From Ascarosepion bandense (lineage: Eukaryota; Mollusca; Cephalopoda; Sepiida; Sepiidae), in contig JBBBDQ010001027.1 of the NCBI GenBank assembly GCA_037127315.1, positions 3,492,501-3,556,500 on the forward strand: 64,000 nt of DNA, read 5' to 3'. This document shows positions 32,950-43,269 of this stretch, piece after piece (within the stretch, counting starts at the first letter, position 1; each line of letters begins with the position of its first letter). The notes below the pieces were generated by a model. It worked only from the letters and a program-made list of their open reading frames with translations. It was not told where the DNA came from and did no database searches. The position numbers and the translations under genes were made by a program.

Positions 32950-33547
32950 GTTAACTATAGACTCCGAAACGGCTGAACCGATTTTCTTGGAAATTTACAC
33001 AGTTGTACTATGAGCGTCTGCGAGTGTTCTTGGCTAGATTTTGTGTCGAGGTACCCCTAATAAATATCGAAAATCGATAATCGAAAAAATCGGGTTATAG
33101 AAGTAGTGGTCCGATTTTAATCAAATTTGATACACTCATAGACAAAGACATAAGAAACGATATCCAGAAGTTTCAAGGTTGCAGTTTTTACAATAGTGCA
33201 GAAAATCGATAATATATATATATATAAAAGGCAAGATGTTTGTGTGCATGTTTGTTTATCTGCCTGTATGTCTGTATCTTTTTCAGCCCTTTTATTTTAG
33301 TTTTTGCTTTGGGTTTGGCTCTAAGTAGGTATAATTGTAGTTCTTAGTCTCAGCCATGATACCATTTACTCAGAGGACTTATTTAGCCTTCAAAATTCAG
33401 TTTATGACGAAAAAAACTTATTTGATATCGATACCAGGAAATTAAAATTTGACTTACATCCATTGATTTTTTTTCAGTCTACGGTTTTGCTTTAACTGGA
33501 AACAACTATTGCTTTTTAGTTTTTCATGCCAACGTCCAAAGAGTCTG

Positions 33548-33616
<69 letters not shown>

Positions 33617-33649
33617 TGAAAAGACTGAAATAGATATGAAAAGACTGAA

Positions 33650-33689
<40 letters not shown>

Positions 33690-33700
33690 TGAACATGCTG

Positions 33701-33757
<57 letters not shown>

Positions 33758-34056
33758 TGAACACAAACATCTTGCCTTTTATATATATATATATTATCGA
33801 TTTTCTGCACTATTGTAAAAACTGCAACCTTGAAACTTCTGGATATCGTTTCTTATGTCTTTGTCTATGAGTGTATCAAATTTGATTAAAATCGGACCAC
33901 TACTTCTATAACCCGATTTTTTCGATTATCGATTTTCGATATTTATTAGGGGTACCTCGACACAAAATCTAGCCAAGAACACTCGCAGACGCTCATAGTA
34001 CAACTGTGTAAATTTCCAAGAAAATCGGTTCAGCCGTTTCGGAGTCTATAGTTAAC

Positions 34057-34113
<57 letters not shown>

Positions 34114-34273
34114 GTTCCATTGATAAATAAGGTTAGATAAGAGATGATCTTCTTTTACAGAAACAGATGACAACCGGTTCAGCTTATTCTCAGCTATGCG
34201 AGCCACAAAGATAATACCATTTTCAGAGTTTGAGTTTGAGTTTGAGTTTTGTTTAACGGTATATCAACACCTC
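32731..34273. repeat. Long near-perfect inverted repeat, arms about 514 bp, spacer about 515 bp
   Basis: The left arm is 32731-33245, from GAGGTGTTGATATACCG to GGCAAGATGTTTGTGT. The right arm is 33761-34273, its reverse complement. By eye I found no substitution along the arms; they differ by two bases, which matches different lengths of the (GT)n/(AC)n run (about 32893-32947 versus 34059-34111). The arms carry the Helitron-like CCGTTAACTATAGAC...AAACGGCTGAACCGATT block plus (CAAACT)n and a non-repetitive 120-bp segment. The spacer holds another Helitron-like segment (33246-33547) and a TAGA array. Transcription would give a very long hairpin RNA. Confidence 0.93.
33246..33757 (+). mobile_element. 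Helitron-like segment running into a TAGA array
   Basis: 33246-33547 matches 29215-29520 closely (TCAGCCCTTTTATTTTAG, CTCAGCCATGATACC, AACTGGAAACAACTATTG, CCAACGTCCAAAGAGTCTGA). Where the 29.5 kb copy goes on with GCTGCAGGACCATGG, this one changes into (TAGA)n with interruptions TATGAAAAGACTGAAA and TGAACATGCTGAGA up to 33757. The array thus starts inside the element at AGTCTGAG, which looks like the array's own ACTGAG interruption. Confidence 0.75.
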
Positions 34274-34274
34274 T

Positions 34275-34346
34275 TGTGGCGTACGTCCAAAGATGTTTTA
34301 AAGATTTCATTAGACCCGAGCAACGCCGGGCTATATTGCTAGTCTG
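34275..34346 (+). mobile_element. Helitron-like 3' end
   Basis: TACGTCCAAAGATGTTTTAA, ATTTCATTAGACCCGAGC, AACGCCGGGCTATATTGCTAG: the same 3' terminus as at 29588 (hairpin CCCG/CGGG, CTAG, then T). It directly follows the right arm of the long inverted repeat, so the inverted repeat appears to lie within a Helitron-like unit. Confidence 0.7.
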
Positions 34347-34857
34347 TATATAAATGAATAAATATCTGGTTGATAAAAATAGGTCAATAGCCTGAATATC
34401 TGTTTAATAATCTTGTTATATCAAAATAAAACGACTTATTAGAAAGTATTTGCTAGATACCAAAGCACTTAGAGAAAACCTGATGAGAATTATAAGAATT
34501 AAAACAATAAAATGAAGGTTATGAGTGCGGAACCAAAGTTATAGAATTAGTCTATGTCTTTGTTTCAAAAATTATGAAGACACTTTCGAGTGATGTTAAA
34601 AAGAAGCACAAAACTCAAAACAACGTCGGAGAGAACTTGTTTTCGGTAGAGAAAAGCTTTGTGCGATATATTTCGGAATAGAATACAAGGAACGGATGTG
34701 AAAAGAAGAGAAGTAAAAATAGACGGAGGTTCTTTATTTTTTTAAGACAGGGCCACTCCCAGGAGTCGATACAAAAAGTCCGTCCTAAATTTTTACAAAG
34801 ATCAAATGTTAAAGGGGAGAAAAAATATTTGTTTAACTATTCTTTTTAGATCAGAAG

Positions 34858-34860
<3 letters not shown>
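34347..34860. other. Unassigned sequence
   Basis: No gene or repeat recognised. Confidence 0.4.
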
Positions 34861-34898
<38 letters not shown>

Positions 34899-34945
34899 TC
34901 TCTCTCTCACTCTCTCTCTCTATATATATCTATCTCTTTCACTTA

Positions 34946-34990
<45 letters not shown>
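34861..34990. repeat. (CT)n and (TA)n microsatellites
   Basis: CT run at about 34861-34920 with CACT interruptions, then TA run at about 34950-34990. Confidence 0.95.
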
Positions 34991-34994
<4 letters not shown>

Positions 34995-35057
34995 TTTATG
35001 TGAATTAAAAGACAAAAATGAACATAGACACTAAAAGCTGTGATACCTTAGAACAGA

Positions 35058-35060
35058 CTG

Positions 35061-35114
<54 letters not shown>

Positions 35115-35130
35115 TGAACATGCTGAGATG

Positions 35131-35175
<45 letters not shown>

Positions 35176-35208
35176 TGAAAAGACTGAAATAGATATGAAA
35201 AGACTGAA

Positions 35209-35256
<48 letters not shown>

Positions 35257-35273
35257 TGATAGTGAACATGCTG

Positions 35274-35326
<53 letters not shown>

Positions 35327-35373
35327 TGAAAAGACTGAGATAGATATGAAAAGACTGAGATAGATAGATAGAT

Positions 35374-35437
<64 letters not shown>
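35058..35437. repeat. Compound TAGA array
   Basis: (TAGA)n with the interruptions TGAACATGCTGAGA and TATGAAAAGACTGAAA, the same pair as in the 33.6 kb array. It ends exactly where the LTR-like sequence starts (TGTTGTGAGACTG at 35438). Confidence 0.93.
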
Positions 35438-35438
<1 letters not shown>

Positions 35439-36335
35439 TGTTGTGAGACTGATACTTACCTACATCATGGACTCTTCCAGTACTATATTACTATGTGATT
35501 GGTAGCATTATGAGAGTAGCACCAGAAGTGCTACTATTGACTCTGTCAGCACTCTGCCTTCGGGTAGAGAGCGCTCTCTGCTTCCGAGCAGAGAGCACTA
35601 ACCCAGTCGTGGTTCAACCGAAGGGTAGAATCACGACTCGGTAAAAATAGACAGACATTTTTTGGCCCGGCTATATGGCCGGGAAGACCCACTATAAAAT
35701 GACCTTGTGTCACATCTAACCTTGCGTTGGAAAGTTGGTAAATACCGAAGCACCAGTAGTGCTACTATTGGCATTGTCCGCTCTCTGCCTTCGGGCAGAG
35801 AGTACTAACCCAGTCGAGTTTCTGCCGAAGGGTAGAATCACGACTAGGGAATAACAGACAGATATTTTTGGCCGTGCTATACGTCCGGAAAGACCCACAT
35901 AGTAATGACCTTGTGTCATATTTTGCTTAAAGTGGGAAGGCCGACTAAATATTGTAGCATCAGAAGTGCTACTATTGACACTGTCAGCTCTCTGCCTTCG
36001 GGCAGAGAGCACTAACCCAGTCGTGGTTCCGCCGAAGGGTAATATCACGACTGGGGAATAACAGACAGATATTTTTGGCCAGGCTATATGGCCCAGAAGA
36101 CCCACATTAAAAAGACCTTGTGTCACATTTCACCTTAAGTGGGAAGGCCGACTAAATAGTGTAGTACCAGTAGCGCGCAGTCGCGTACGACTACCAATAT
36201 CGGACACCACTGGATAGTCAGCTCCGCTTATTCTAACACTATTCTTTGTAACCTTTCTGTTTAATATATCTTTTTTTTACCTCTATCCCGTGTTCTGTGT
36301 TTTCTTTCCGAGGCCTTCTTTGGGTCCACATCAGT
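35438..36335 (+). mobile_element. LTR-like sequence with three internal tandem units
   Basis: Starts TGTTGTGAGACTG and appears to end ...TTGGGTCCACA, i.e. TG...CA. Inside are three tandem units of about 215-230 bp, each with CTCTGCCTTCGGG(C/T)AGAGAG, the hairpin CCAGTCGTGGTTC...GAATCACGACT, GGCC(G/C)GGCTATATGGCC and ACCTTGTGTCACAT. The last part, TTTCTGTTTAATATATC and ATCCCGTGTTCTGTGTTTTC, resembles the end of the copy at 43.0-43.1 kb. A primer-site-like TGG stretch follows. Related units without this context lie at 40.6 and 42.2 kb. The exact LTR borders are inference. Confidence 0.6.
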
Positions 36336-36339
36336 GGCG

Positions 36340-36362
36340 ACAGAGGATTCGAGGTTCTCACA
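36340..36362 (+). promoter_or_regulatory. Possible tRNA primer-binding site
   Basis: TGGCGACAGAGGATTCGAGG lies four bases after the proposed LTR end (CCACA). LTR retrotransposons have a site starting TGG, complementary to a tRNA 3' CCA end, just inside the 5' LTR. I could not match it to a specific tRNA, and the spacing of the inner TTCGA word is not canonical. Confidence 0.4.
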
Positions 36363-37214
36363 TCAGTGTTGAACTAGAATTTGAACTGGCATTACTACAT
36401 CAGCGAACGAAACGCAATACAGCTACCTTTTACAAATAATATTCAAGATTACTCAAGTATGTGCAAACAATAAAAGAGCAACCAAATATCGAGAACGACT
36501 GCTTACAAAAAACCCAGCTTTTGCACAAAACAAACTGATAAACTCAAGAGCTCGAATTACTATGTTTCACTCAAGTTCGAAAAATCTATTCACCAAGTTG
36601 CGAATTTTGGAAAGTGTTTAAAATTTTATGGAATTGATTTGAATTCCTACAAATCTCGTGCATAAAATTACCCTCCTCTCAAATTCACCGAGGTGAGTTT
36701 TTCGAAAAAAAAAACAAGTTTTCCCAAAAGAAGGAAAAAAATCCAGTGCATTTATTTATTTATATTTTACTGTCTCAGTGTTATTCTTCTCCCCACACTT
36801 CTAAAAAAAAAAGAGAGAAAAGTTGTTTTTTTTTTTTTTTTTTTTTTTTTTTTGTTAACAATTACAAAAGTCCCCCGGCGAATGAAATAAAAGAGAAAAA
36901 AACGATCTGCAAATGATCTGTTGAGCGCCTACCAAGAAGTGTGGAGAAAATTTCAATGGTCACATTGAAATTAACGGAACAACGGCATCTCAAAAGATCT
37001 AAACCAGTAAGTAGTTCTTCTTAATTTATTAATTGTCTGCCCATTTTTTCTTCTACAAAAAAGAAAAAAATTGTCTAGATTTTCTTGTGTACCCTCCCCT
37101 TGTTACACGGGTTTTCAAAACAACAGCAATTACTTTCCTTTTTTTCTGTTTTGTGATCTTACATATCTTTAGTCTACATATTATAAAATCGCTGTCATTT
37201 TTTTTAATCTAAAT
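36363..37214. other. Putative leader region of an LTR element
   Basis: About 850 bp between the primer-site-like sequence and a gag-like start codon. Poly-T at about 36825-36853. No coding frame of note. Confidence 0.35.
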
Positions 37215-37412
37215 ATGAAAGAATTCCAAAAAATAATTGTCCAAATGTTAAAGGTCCAGATGGACCACCAACCAAAATCAGACGAAAAACAGCAACAATT
37301 GTTTATGGAGTTACATAAACAACAAATAGAATTCCAACAATTTACCCGACCCTCTAAACTTAAAATTAAGATTAAACATACAACTTTATACAAAAAACTG
37401 ATAAAACTCTAA
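37215..37412 (+). pseudogene. gag-like N-terminal fragment of an LTR retrotransposon
   Basis: 65 codons starting MKEFQKIIVQMLKVQMD, glutamine-rich (KQQQLFMELHKQQIEFQQF), ending in a stop. The glutamine-rich amphipathic start is typical of gag in Ty3/Gypsy-type elements of invertebrates. Position about 0.85 kb downstream of a putative LTR and primer site supports this. Capsid, nucleocapsid and pol domains are not recognisable further on, so the copy is truncated or too decayed. It could also be a chance frame. Confidence 0.4.
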
Positions 37413-38045
37413 TTTGCATTTACTTCCCAAAGAATACAAATTTAGATTTCTTGTAATAACTTTGCTTAAATACAATAATACTCCAAACTTGACTATAAAA
37501 TATAAAAAAACATATTTTTGAAAAAAAAACCTATAATATAAAAAAATGTTCCAAACCGAAAAAATCAAAATTCGAAAGAAAACAAAACCCACCCCTATCA
37601 CGTCTATCTAAGAAACCCCAAAGTGAAAACCTAGACACAGGATTAAAGGAAATACATGAATTAGGTCTACTAACAGCAGACATGAATCAATTAAACGATA
37701 GCCAACCATAAAAACGACCACTCAGCACGAATCCCTCTTAGAAATTCTAACCCGATATACCCGACTGATAGGACGTACATTCCAACAGATAATACCATTA
37801 ATCAACAATTTCGCACTTACACACCAGATTCTTCGAGGGTCGAACGGTCAAAACGAGAGACACATTAACTTAATTACCAATAACCCCAACCAACCCCCAC
37901 GACAACAACGAACCAAATATAAACAGAGAATGATTCCAAACCTTTATTTCTCCCGATGATGTGTTTGGGTTCCAAACACTGAAACAGCCATATGATTGTA
38001 GAGAAGAAGACATATATAGAAGAAATTATGTACATGTTCTAAAAC

Positions 38046-38048
<3 letters not shown>
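37413..38048. other. Unassigned AT-rich sequence
   Basis: Possibly the decayed interior of the LTR element, because its plus strand keeps a codon-like texture (CCCGATATACCCGACTGATA near 37750), but every frame has many stops and I see no retroviral-type motif. Confidence 0.35.
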
Positions 38049-38119
<71 letters not shown>

Positions 38120-38120
38120 C
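38049..38120. repeat. (TA)n microsatellite
   Basis: About 70 bp of TA with one AAAT interruption. Confidence 0.95.
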
Positions 38121-38863
38121 AATAGGTTCACGGTTTATGTCAGAGTCCCGTTCCTGGACTATAATTTAAGTTAATTTTAACATACTGCACATACGTAACT
38201 ATGTCACTTACCTAAGTTTTAACGATAGTAGATTCCGATTTTAGAACTGTGTTAGTTCTAAAATCATAATCTAGTATCATTAAAACACAGAACAGTAAAA
38301 ATAATAAATAAAAAAGAAAAAGACAATTGCACAAATGATCTTTTTATTTCAATGATTAAACCACGTCGCTGCTTTGTAATCATAGCCGATTGCATAGGAG
38401 CAGATCCTTTCACACGTTGTGTTTCTTATCGTCGATGACTGTCGTGACACTCGTACGACTTAGATCCAGCGTGTGGCCAAGTGTTCGTCAGTGTTTTGCC
38501 CTTCTCTGACCATTTTATTATATCTAATTCCACTTCCATGAAAGCCCTCCCCACCGAAAAATCGAACATTTGGAAACACAGTGAAGAAACAAAAATATTT
38601 TTAAAAAAACTCTAGAACCACGAACGAAAGCAATTGAAGCACAATCAAATATGGCGTATGACGTGTGACTATAAGCAATGGCATCTTCCTTCCCATTATA
38701 CTTCCGTTTAACATCGTATTTATCCGCTCCGCCAACGTAAGTAGTTCCACGTCTTTACACTGCGATGACGGAATAACGGAACAAGTTTTTGTTAATGTAT
38801 CAATGGGAGGTGACGTCGTAACGACGAATCATCGCAGGTCGGAAATGACATATACAGGGAACT

Positions 38864-38867
<4 letters not shown>
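38121..38867. other. Unassigned sequence
   Basis: No gene or repeat recognised. A small inverted pair (GATTTTAGAACTGTGTTAG / TTCTAAAATCATAATC near 38238-38272) is present. Confidence 0.4.
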
Positions 38868-38919
<52 letters not shown>

Positions 38920-39125
38920 TAAACATATGCTGTTAAATATAAGAAGAAAATCAATAAATAATTACCCAAATGTTGGAGAATTTTTGTCTTTATTTTCAAC
39001 TGAAATTAAAGCCAAAATACGACGTTTATAACGGCTCATGATTAAACATAATAGACATTCATTGTTTCTTATATTTAACAGCATATGTTTAGAAAATTAC
39101 TTGCTGTCTCGATATACTAAATAAA
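38868..39125. mobile_element. Foldback element related to the Penelope-like terminal sequence
   Basis: After a TA run, AACATATGCTGTTAAATATA-AGAA (about 38931-38953) is inverted at about 39068-39090. Between them GTCTTTATTTTCAACTGAA and TTAAACATAATAGACATTCA match the right terminal sequence of the 14.4-15.6 kb Penelope-like remnant. It has no coding part, so it is a short derivative or a solo terminal repeat. Confidence 0.65.
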
Positions 39126-39142
39126 TATATATATATATATCA

Positions 39143-39275
39143 ATAAATTCCGAAAATTACACTTCGTTGAATAACTATTTCAGCAAGAAAACTATCGCTT
39201 CATCAGCAACGATCCAAAAGAAAAACTTTTCTTGCTGAAATAGCTATTCAACGAAATGTAGTTTTCGGAATTTAA
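39143..39275. mobile_element. Foldback repeat with hammerhead-like core
   Basis: Arms AATAAATTCCGAAAATTACA...TTTCAGCAAGAAAA (39143-39191) and its inverse (about 39225-39275) with few mismatches. On the minus strand the left arm contains CTGATGA, then AGC...GCT, then GAAA. This is the conserved-core order of hammerhead ribozymes with a short stem II. A related half-copy lies at about 39427-39500 (CTGATGA, AGCGA...TCGCT, then GATA). Confidence 0.6.
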
Positions 39276-39685
39276 TATACATATTTGGCTCTGTAAAAAA
39301 GATAACACTATTTACATCGAGCTCTTCGCCTGGATCATTTTTAATATTGATAAAATTAATATTAATATTATCTGGTTTTGGGGAATTTGCCTATATACAC
39401 ATCCTTTTTGGCTTCATATATATATAAATTCTGAAATTTATATTCCGTTGAATAGGTATATCAGCGAGAAAACTTTCGCTTCATCAGTAAAGATCAAAAA
39501 CAAAAATTTAATAGTTGAAATATGGTACAAAAATTCACATACCGGAAGTGGCATAAAAACATATTCACAAACAGGAAGTTAAAAAAGGGAGAAAAGGGAT
39601 TAAGAAAGAATAAAATTATTTAAAAGTTGTCGTTCAGACATAAAAAAGGGGCAGAGACAGAGATTCATGACTCGATATTAAAGAA

Positions 39686-39742
<57 letters not shown>

Positions 39743-40020
39743 AATAATAACTAAATAGATTCTGCAAGTATCTAAGTTTTAAATTTATACTAAGATAAAC
39801 TTTAAGAAAAACCATTAACAAACAGAACCTAATTCCGTTACAATCCGGCGCACTAAGGCGTTGGATAAGAGGGGAGAAAAAAAAGAAATCCGCGGAATAA
39901 AGACAAGACATACGATACACCGCAGTAAAGAAAAAAAACCCAAACGGAACCAACCACAAAAAAAGAAAGAAAAAGTGCTCGATACAAAGTACAAACGAAA
40001 TGCAAAAGTAGAGCAAAGAC
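39276..40020. other. Unassigned sequence with TA run and half foldback copy
   Basis: Contains the related half-copy at 39427-39500 and (TA)n at about 39690-39738. The stretch 39860-40020 (GTGCTCGATACAAAGTAC, AAGTAGAGCAAA) is shared with the flank of the 44.2 kb foldback, so both belong to one family. Confidence 0.5.
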
Positions 40021-40182
40021 ACACAAAGAATCTCAAGCTAGCCAAAACCTACCGCGGTTTCACACTACGGCTCGTCAGGGCAAAGGCAAAACCAAAGATT
40101 AACCAATTTGGTTTTGCCTTTGCCCTGACGAGCCGTAGTGTGAAACCGCGGTAGGTTTTGGCTAGCTTGAGATTCTTTGTGT
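40021..40182. repeat. Perfect 76-bp palindrome, 10-bp loop
   Basis: The left arm 40021-40096 begins ACACAAAGAATCTCAAGC and the right arm 40107-40182 is its exact reverse complement, with loop GATTAACCAA. The arms include CTACCGCGGTTTCACACTAC and TCGTCAGGGCAAAGG. It is followed by TA and GT runs. Confidence 0.95.
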
Positions 40183-40599
40183 ATATATATATATGTGTGT
40201 GTGTGTATGTGTATGCCTGTGTGTTTAATTGAATAATGTAGACATATTATGTCTATTTTTTATATAATACTTTAACAAAATTTATTACGAGTGTAGCAAC
40301 GTGTTAAATGCAATTAACAAACATTTAATGATATTTTGCATTTCTACCAATTGCTGCTTATCTCCCTCACTTGCGCTTATTTTCCAAAACATTCCATAGC
40401 GAAAATGGATAAATTTAAAATGTTTAATAAAGTATCACAGATCTCGTTCATTACAGCGATTACAATTACAAGAACGGCTGTCTTTGTAATTCACCCCTGA
40501 GAATAAACTCAAAGGTGATTGTTGGGGATCACCCCGTTTTGCACATAAGAATGGTCTTACCTGATGTGTACATATAATCCTGCCTATACAGAGAACGGC
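40183..40599. other. Unassigned sequence
   Basis: TA and GT runs to about 40210, then AT-rich DNA with no recognised gene. Confidence 0.4.
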
Positions 40600-41090
40600 A
40601 GTAGCAGCAGTCTTAGGATGACTGCTCTATAACACTGTCAGCTCGCTGCCCACGCTGCCTTCGGGTAGAGGGCGCTCTCTGCTTCCGAGCAGAGAGCACA
40701 AACACAGACGTGGCTCCGCCGAAGGGTAGAGTCACGACACGGTAATGATAGACAGACTTTTTTTGGCCCGGCTATATGGCCGGGAATACCCACTATAAAA
40801 TGACCATGTGTCACATCTGGCCTTGCGTAGGAAGGCTAGTAAATACCGTAGCAGCAGTTGCCTCGCTGTAACTGCATTTTTCACTGTCAGCTCTCTGCTT
40901 TCGGACAGAGGGCGCTCTCTGCTTCCGAGCAGTGAGGAATAACCCAGTCGTGGTTCCGCCGAAGGGTAGAAGCACGACTGGGGAAAAATAGACAGACATT
41001 TTTTGGCCGGGTCATATAGCCCGAAAATCCCAGTCATAAGTGACCATGTGTCACATGTTGCCCTTACTGGAAGAGACAGCTAAATAATGT
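40600..41090 (+). mobile_element. Two LTR-type tandem units
   Basis: Two units of about 230 bp homologous to those in the 35.4-36.3 kb LTR: CTGCCTTCGGGTAGAGGGCG, GTGGCTCCGCCGAAGGGTAG, GGCCCGGCTATATGGCCGGG and GACCATGTGTCACAT. The terminal LTR sequences are absent or too diverged, so this looks like a fragment. Confidence 0.75.
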
Positions 41091-41695
41091 AGTAGTAGTA
41101 ATTTTAAAGAGTATTTATAGAGTGTACAGTCCTTAAGTTGGTCAGTAAGTTGGTGCATAGTAAGCTGGAGTTGTTTGGATATAGACTCATTACCCGGACA
41201 TATTTTTTCACTTCAAGACTGCATATATTGATTCCTAATAACAGTATTCCTAGTATTCCTGAATTAACTAACCCGTGTTCCAGTTTGTATATTTTTGTTT
41301 CAATATAATTTACATTTTTATCTTCATATCTGCTTTTGTTATTTATTATTTTGTGTGGTTTCTCAACCGGAATGCACAACAGTGATCGAACGAACTTAGG
41401 TAAGAACAACTTCATCTACCATCAAGAAATTGATCAGAGAACTAGAGAGAATTATTATAAAAGTATATTATTCAATGCAATGAAGAAAGTTCAAATGAAG
41501 ATACACTACATACAAACACACACACACGCACGCGCTCAAGCACACACACAGTGTTGAGTTGCGATAATGCTAAGTGCCAAGATTTTTTTTTCAGTGCTTT
41601 ACGAATAAAAATATACTTTAGAAAGCAGGCATTTGTCGTAAAGTGATCGATATCGAAACAGAGATAAAGCGTTAAGAGGATTAATGCGGATCAAA

Positions 41696-41750
<55 letters not shown>

Positions 41751-41917
41751 GGACTCTCCCGTCGATCTCGGCGTATGAGCGTCTAACACAGACAACCACA
41801 CAAAGAATTGTTTAAAGTGGTGAAGGCTTGTGTAGCACCATCGACACTTTTTGGAATTGCTGATGACAAACAATCGGTGCAGACATCTGCCACAGATCGC
41901 ATGAACAACAGACCTTA
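41091..41917. other. Unassigned sequence with CA and TA runs
   Basis: CA-rich at about 41515-41550 and (TA)n at about 41696-41746. No gene recognised; the 103-codon minus frame at 41104-41415 has no domain. Confidence 0.4.
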
Positions 41918-42018
41918 GTTGTTTAACCCATAACTGCAAGGAAGGGACGGATTAATACCTTTTCCAAGGGTAACTGTGGGAAAGTGAATGCCGACATCCA
42001 CTGCACCACAACGCACAT
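41918..42018 (-). mobile_element. tRNA-SINE head fragment
   Basis: GTTTAACCCATAACTGCAAGG, GGATTAATACCTTTTCCAAG, GTGAATGCCGACATCCACTG and CACCACAACGCAC match the 5' part of the SINE (minus orientation). The B-box segment is deleted between GTGAATGC and CGACATCC. Confidence 0.75.
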
Positions 42019-42028
42019 CCGTCAATAA

Positions 42029-42145
42029 CGCTCACAGCACCTGGTATTCCCAAGTGGTCAGCCATCTAAGTACTGATCAGGTTCAACGTTGCTTAACTTC
42101 GGTGATCGGGCGAGAACCGGTGTATTCAACGTGATATGACCGTAA

Positions 42146-42148
<3 letters not shown>
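42029..42148 (-). rRNA. 5S rRNA-like sequence, full length (pseudogene or 5S-derived)
   Basis: The minus strand reads GCTTACGGTCATATCACGTT at the start, AAGTTAAGCAACGTTGAACC in the internal control region, GTACTTAGATGGCTGACC, and GGGAATACCAGGTGCTGT near the end. About 120 nt in all, the normal 5S length, colinear from end to end. There are substitutions from the usual metazoan form, for example AGATGGCTGACC in place of GGATGGGTGACC. No T-run terminator follows on the minus strand (next is TATTGACGG) and the 5' flank is a TA microsatellite, so I favour a pseudogene or the head of a 5S-derived SINE. It lies 10 bp from the tRNA-SINE fragment. Confidence 0.85.
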
Positions 42149-42187
<39 letters not shown>

Positions 42188-42189
42188 AC

Positions 42190-43107
42190 ATATAGTCATA
42201 TATATGTCACATCCAGCCTTGCGTGGGAAGGCTAGTGAATATAGTCACTGAGTAGTAGACTTGCCTCTGCTACTATTGACACTGTCAGCACTCTGCCTTC
42301 GGGTAGAGGGCGCTCTCTGCTTCCGAGCAGAGAGCACAAACCCAGTCGTGGTTCCGCCGGAGGGTAGAACCACGACTGGGTAAAAATAGACAGACATATT
42401 TTTGGCCCGGCTATATGGCCGGGAATACCCACTTTAAAATGACCATGTGTCACATCCAGCCTTGCGTGGGAAGGCTAGTAAATACAACTGAGTAGTAGAC
42501 TTGCCTCTGCTACTATTGACACTGTCAGCTCTCTGTCTTTGGGTGAAGAGCACTCTCTGCTCGAAGGCAGAGAGCACTAGCCCAGTCGTGGTTCCGCCGA
42601 AGGGTAGAATCACGACTGGGGAAAGATAGACAAATATTTTTGGCCGGGCTATATGGCCCGGAAGACCCACATTAAAAAGACCTTGTGTCACATCTCGCCT
42701 TACAGGTGGGTAAATACCATCACTGAGTAGTGGACGTGCCTCTGCTACTGTTGACACTGTCAGCTCTCTGCTTTCGGGTGGAGAGCTCTCTCTGTCTTCC
42801 AGCAGGGAGCACTAACCCAGTCGTGATTCCGCCGAAGGGTAGAATCACGACTGGGGAAAGATAGACAAATAGTTTTGGTCGGGCTATATGGCCCGGAAGA
42901 CCCACATTAAAAAGACCTTGTGTCACATTTTGCCTGAAGTGTCACAGAATAGTAGCCACAGAGAGAGTGAATGAGTGAGTCAGGACGCCTGCAAGAAAAA
43001 GTACTCTCCAGTCCACGTTTACCTTTGTAATATGTTTTCCGAAAATATACTATTCAACATTATATCCCAGCCCGTGTTATCTTTCTATGGCCCTTCGGTC
43101 ATAACAC
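42190..43107 (+). mobile_element. Solo or truncated LTR with three tandem hairpin units
   Basis: Starts within a unit after a TA run. Units of about 235 bp repeat GTCAGCNCTCTG, a GCAGAGAGCAC word, CCCAGTCGTG(G/A)TTC...GA(A)(C/T)CACGACTGGG, GGCCCGGCTATATGGCC or GGCCGGGCTATATGGCCC, and TGTGTCACAT. After the last unit, GTACTCTCCAGTCC, TTTGTAATATG, ATCCCAGCCCGTGTTATC and CCCTTCGGTCATAACA resemble an LTR R/U5 end terminating in CA at 43107. There is no open reading frame of retroviral type next to it. Confidence 0.7.
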
Positions 43108-43269
43108 ATGGGTACACAGAATACGTAAGCAAAGTAATTTTTTAAAATCTGTTCACCTCGAGCAAAGTGACAATACCACGAAGCTGTCATGGAGTTCTTC
43201 AGAGGGAAGAAGGATGAGAAGACAACATTCTAGATAACAGAAGACAGTGATTAGCGGTACATCTTAATT

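Noticed and set aside
40021..40182. Factor-independent transcription terminator or microRNA precursor
   Set aside because: A 76-bp perfect stem is too long and too perfect for a usual animal microRNA precursor, bacterial terminators do not apply, and a related foldback exists at 44.2 kb.
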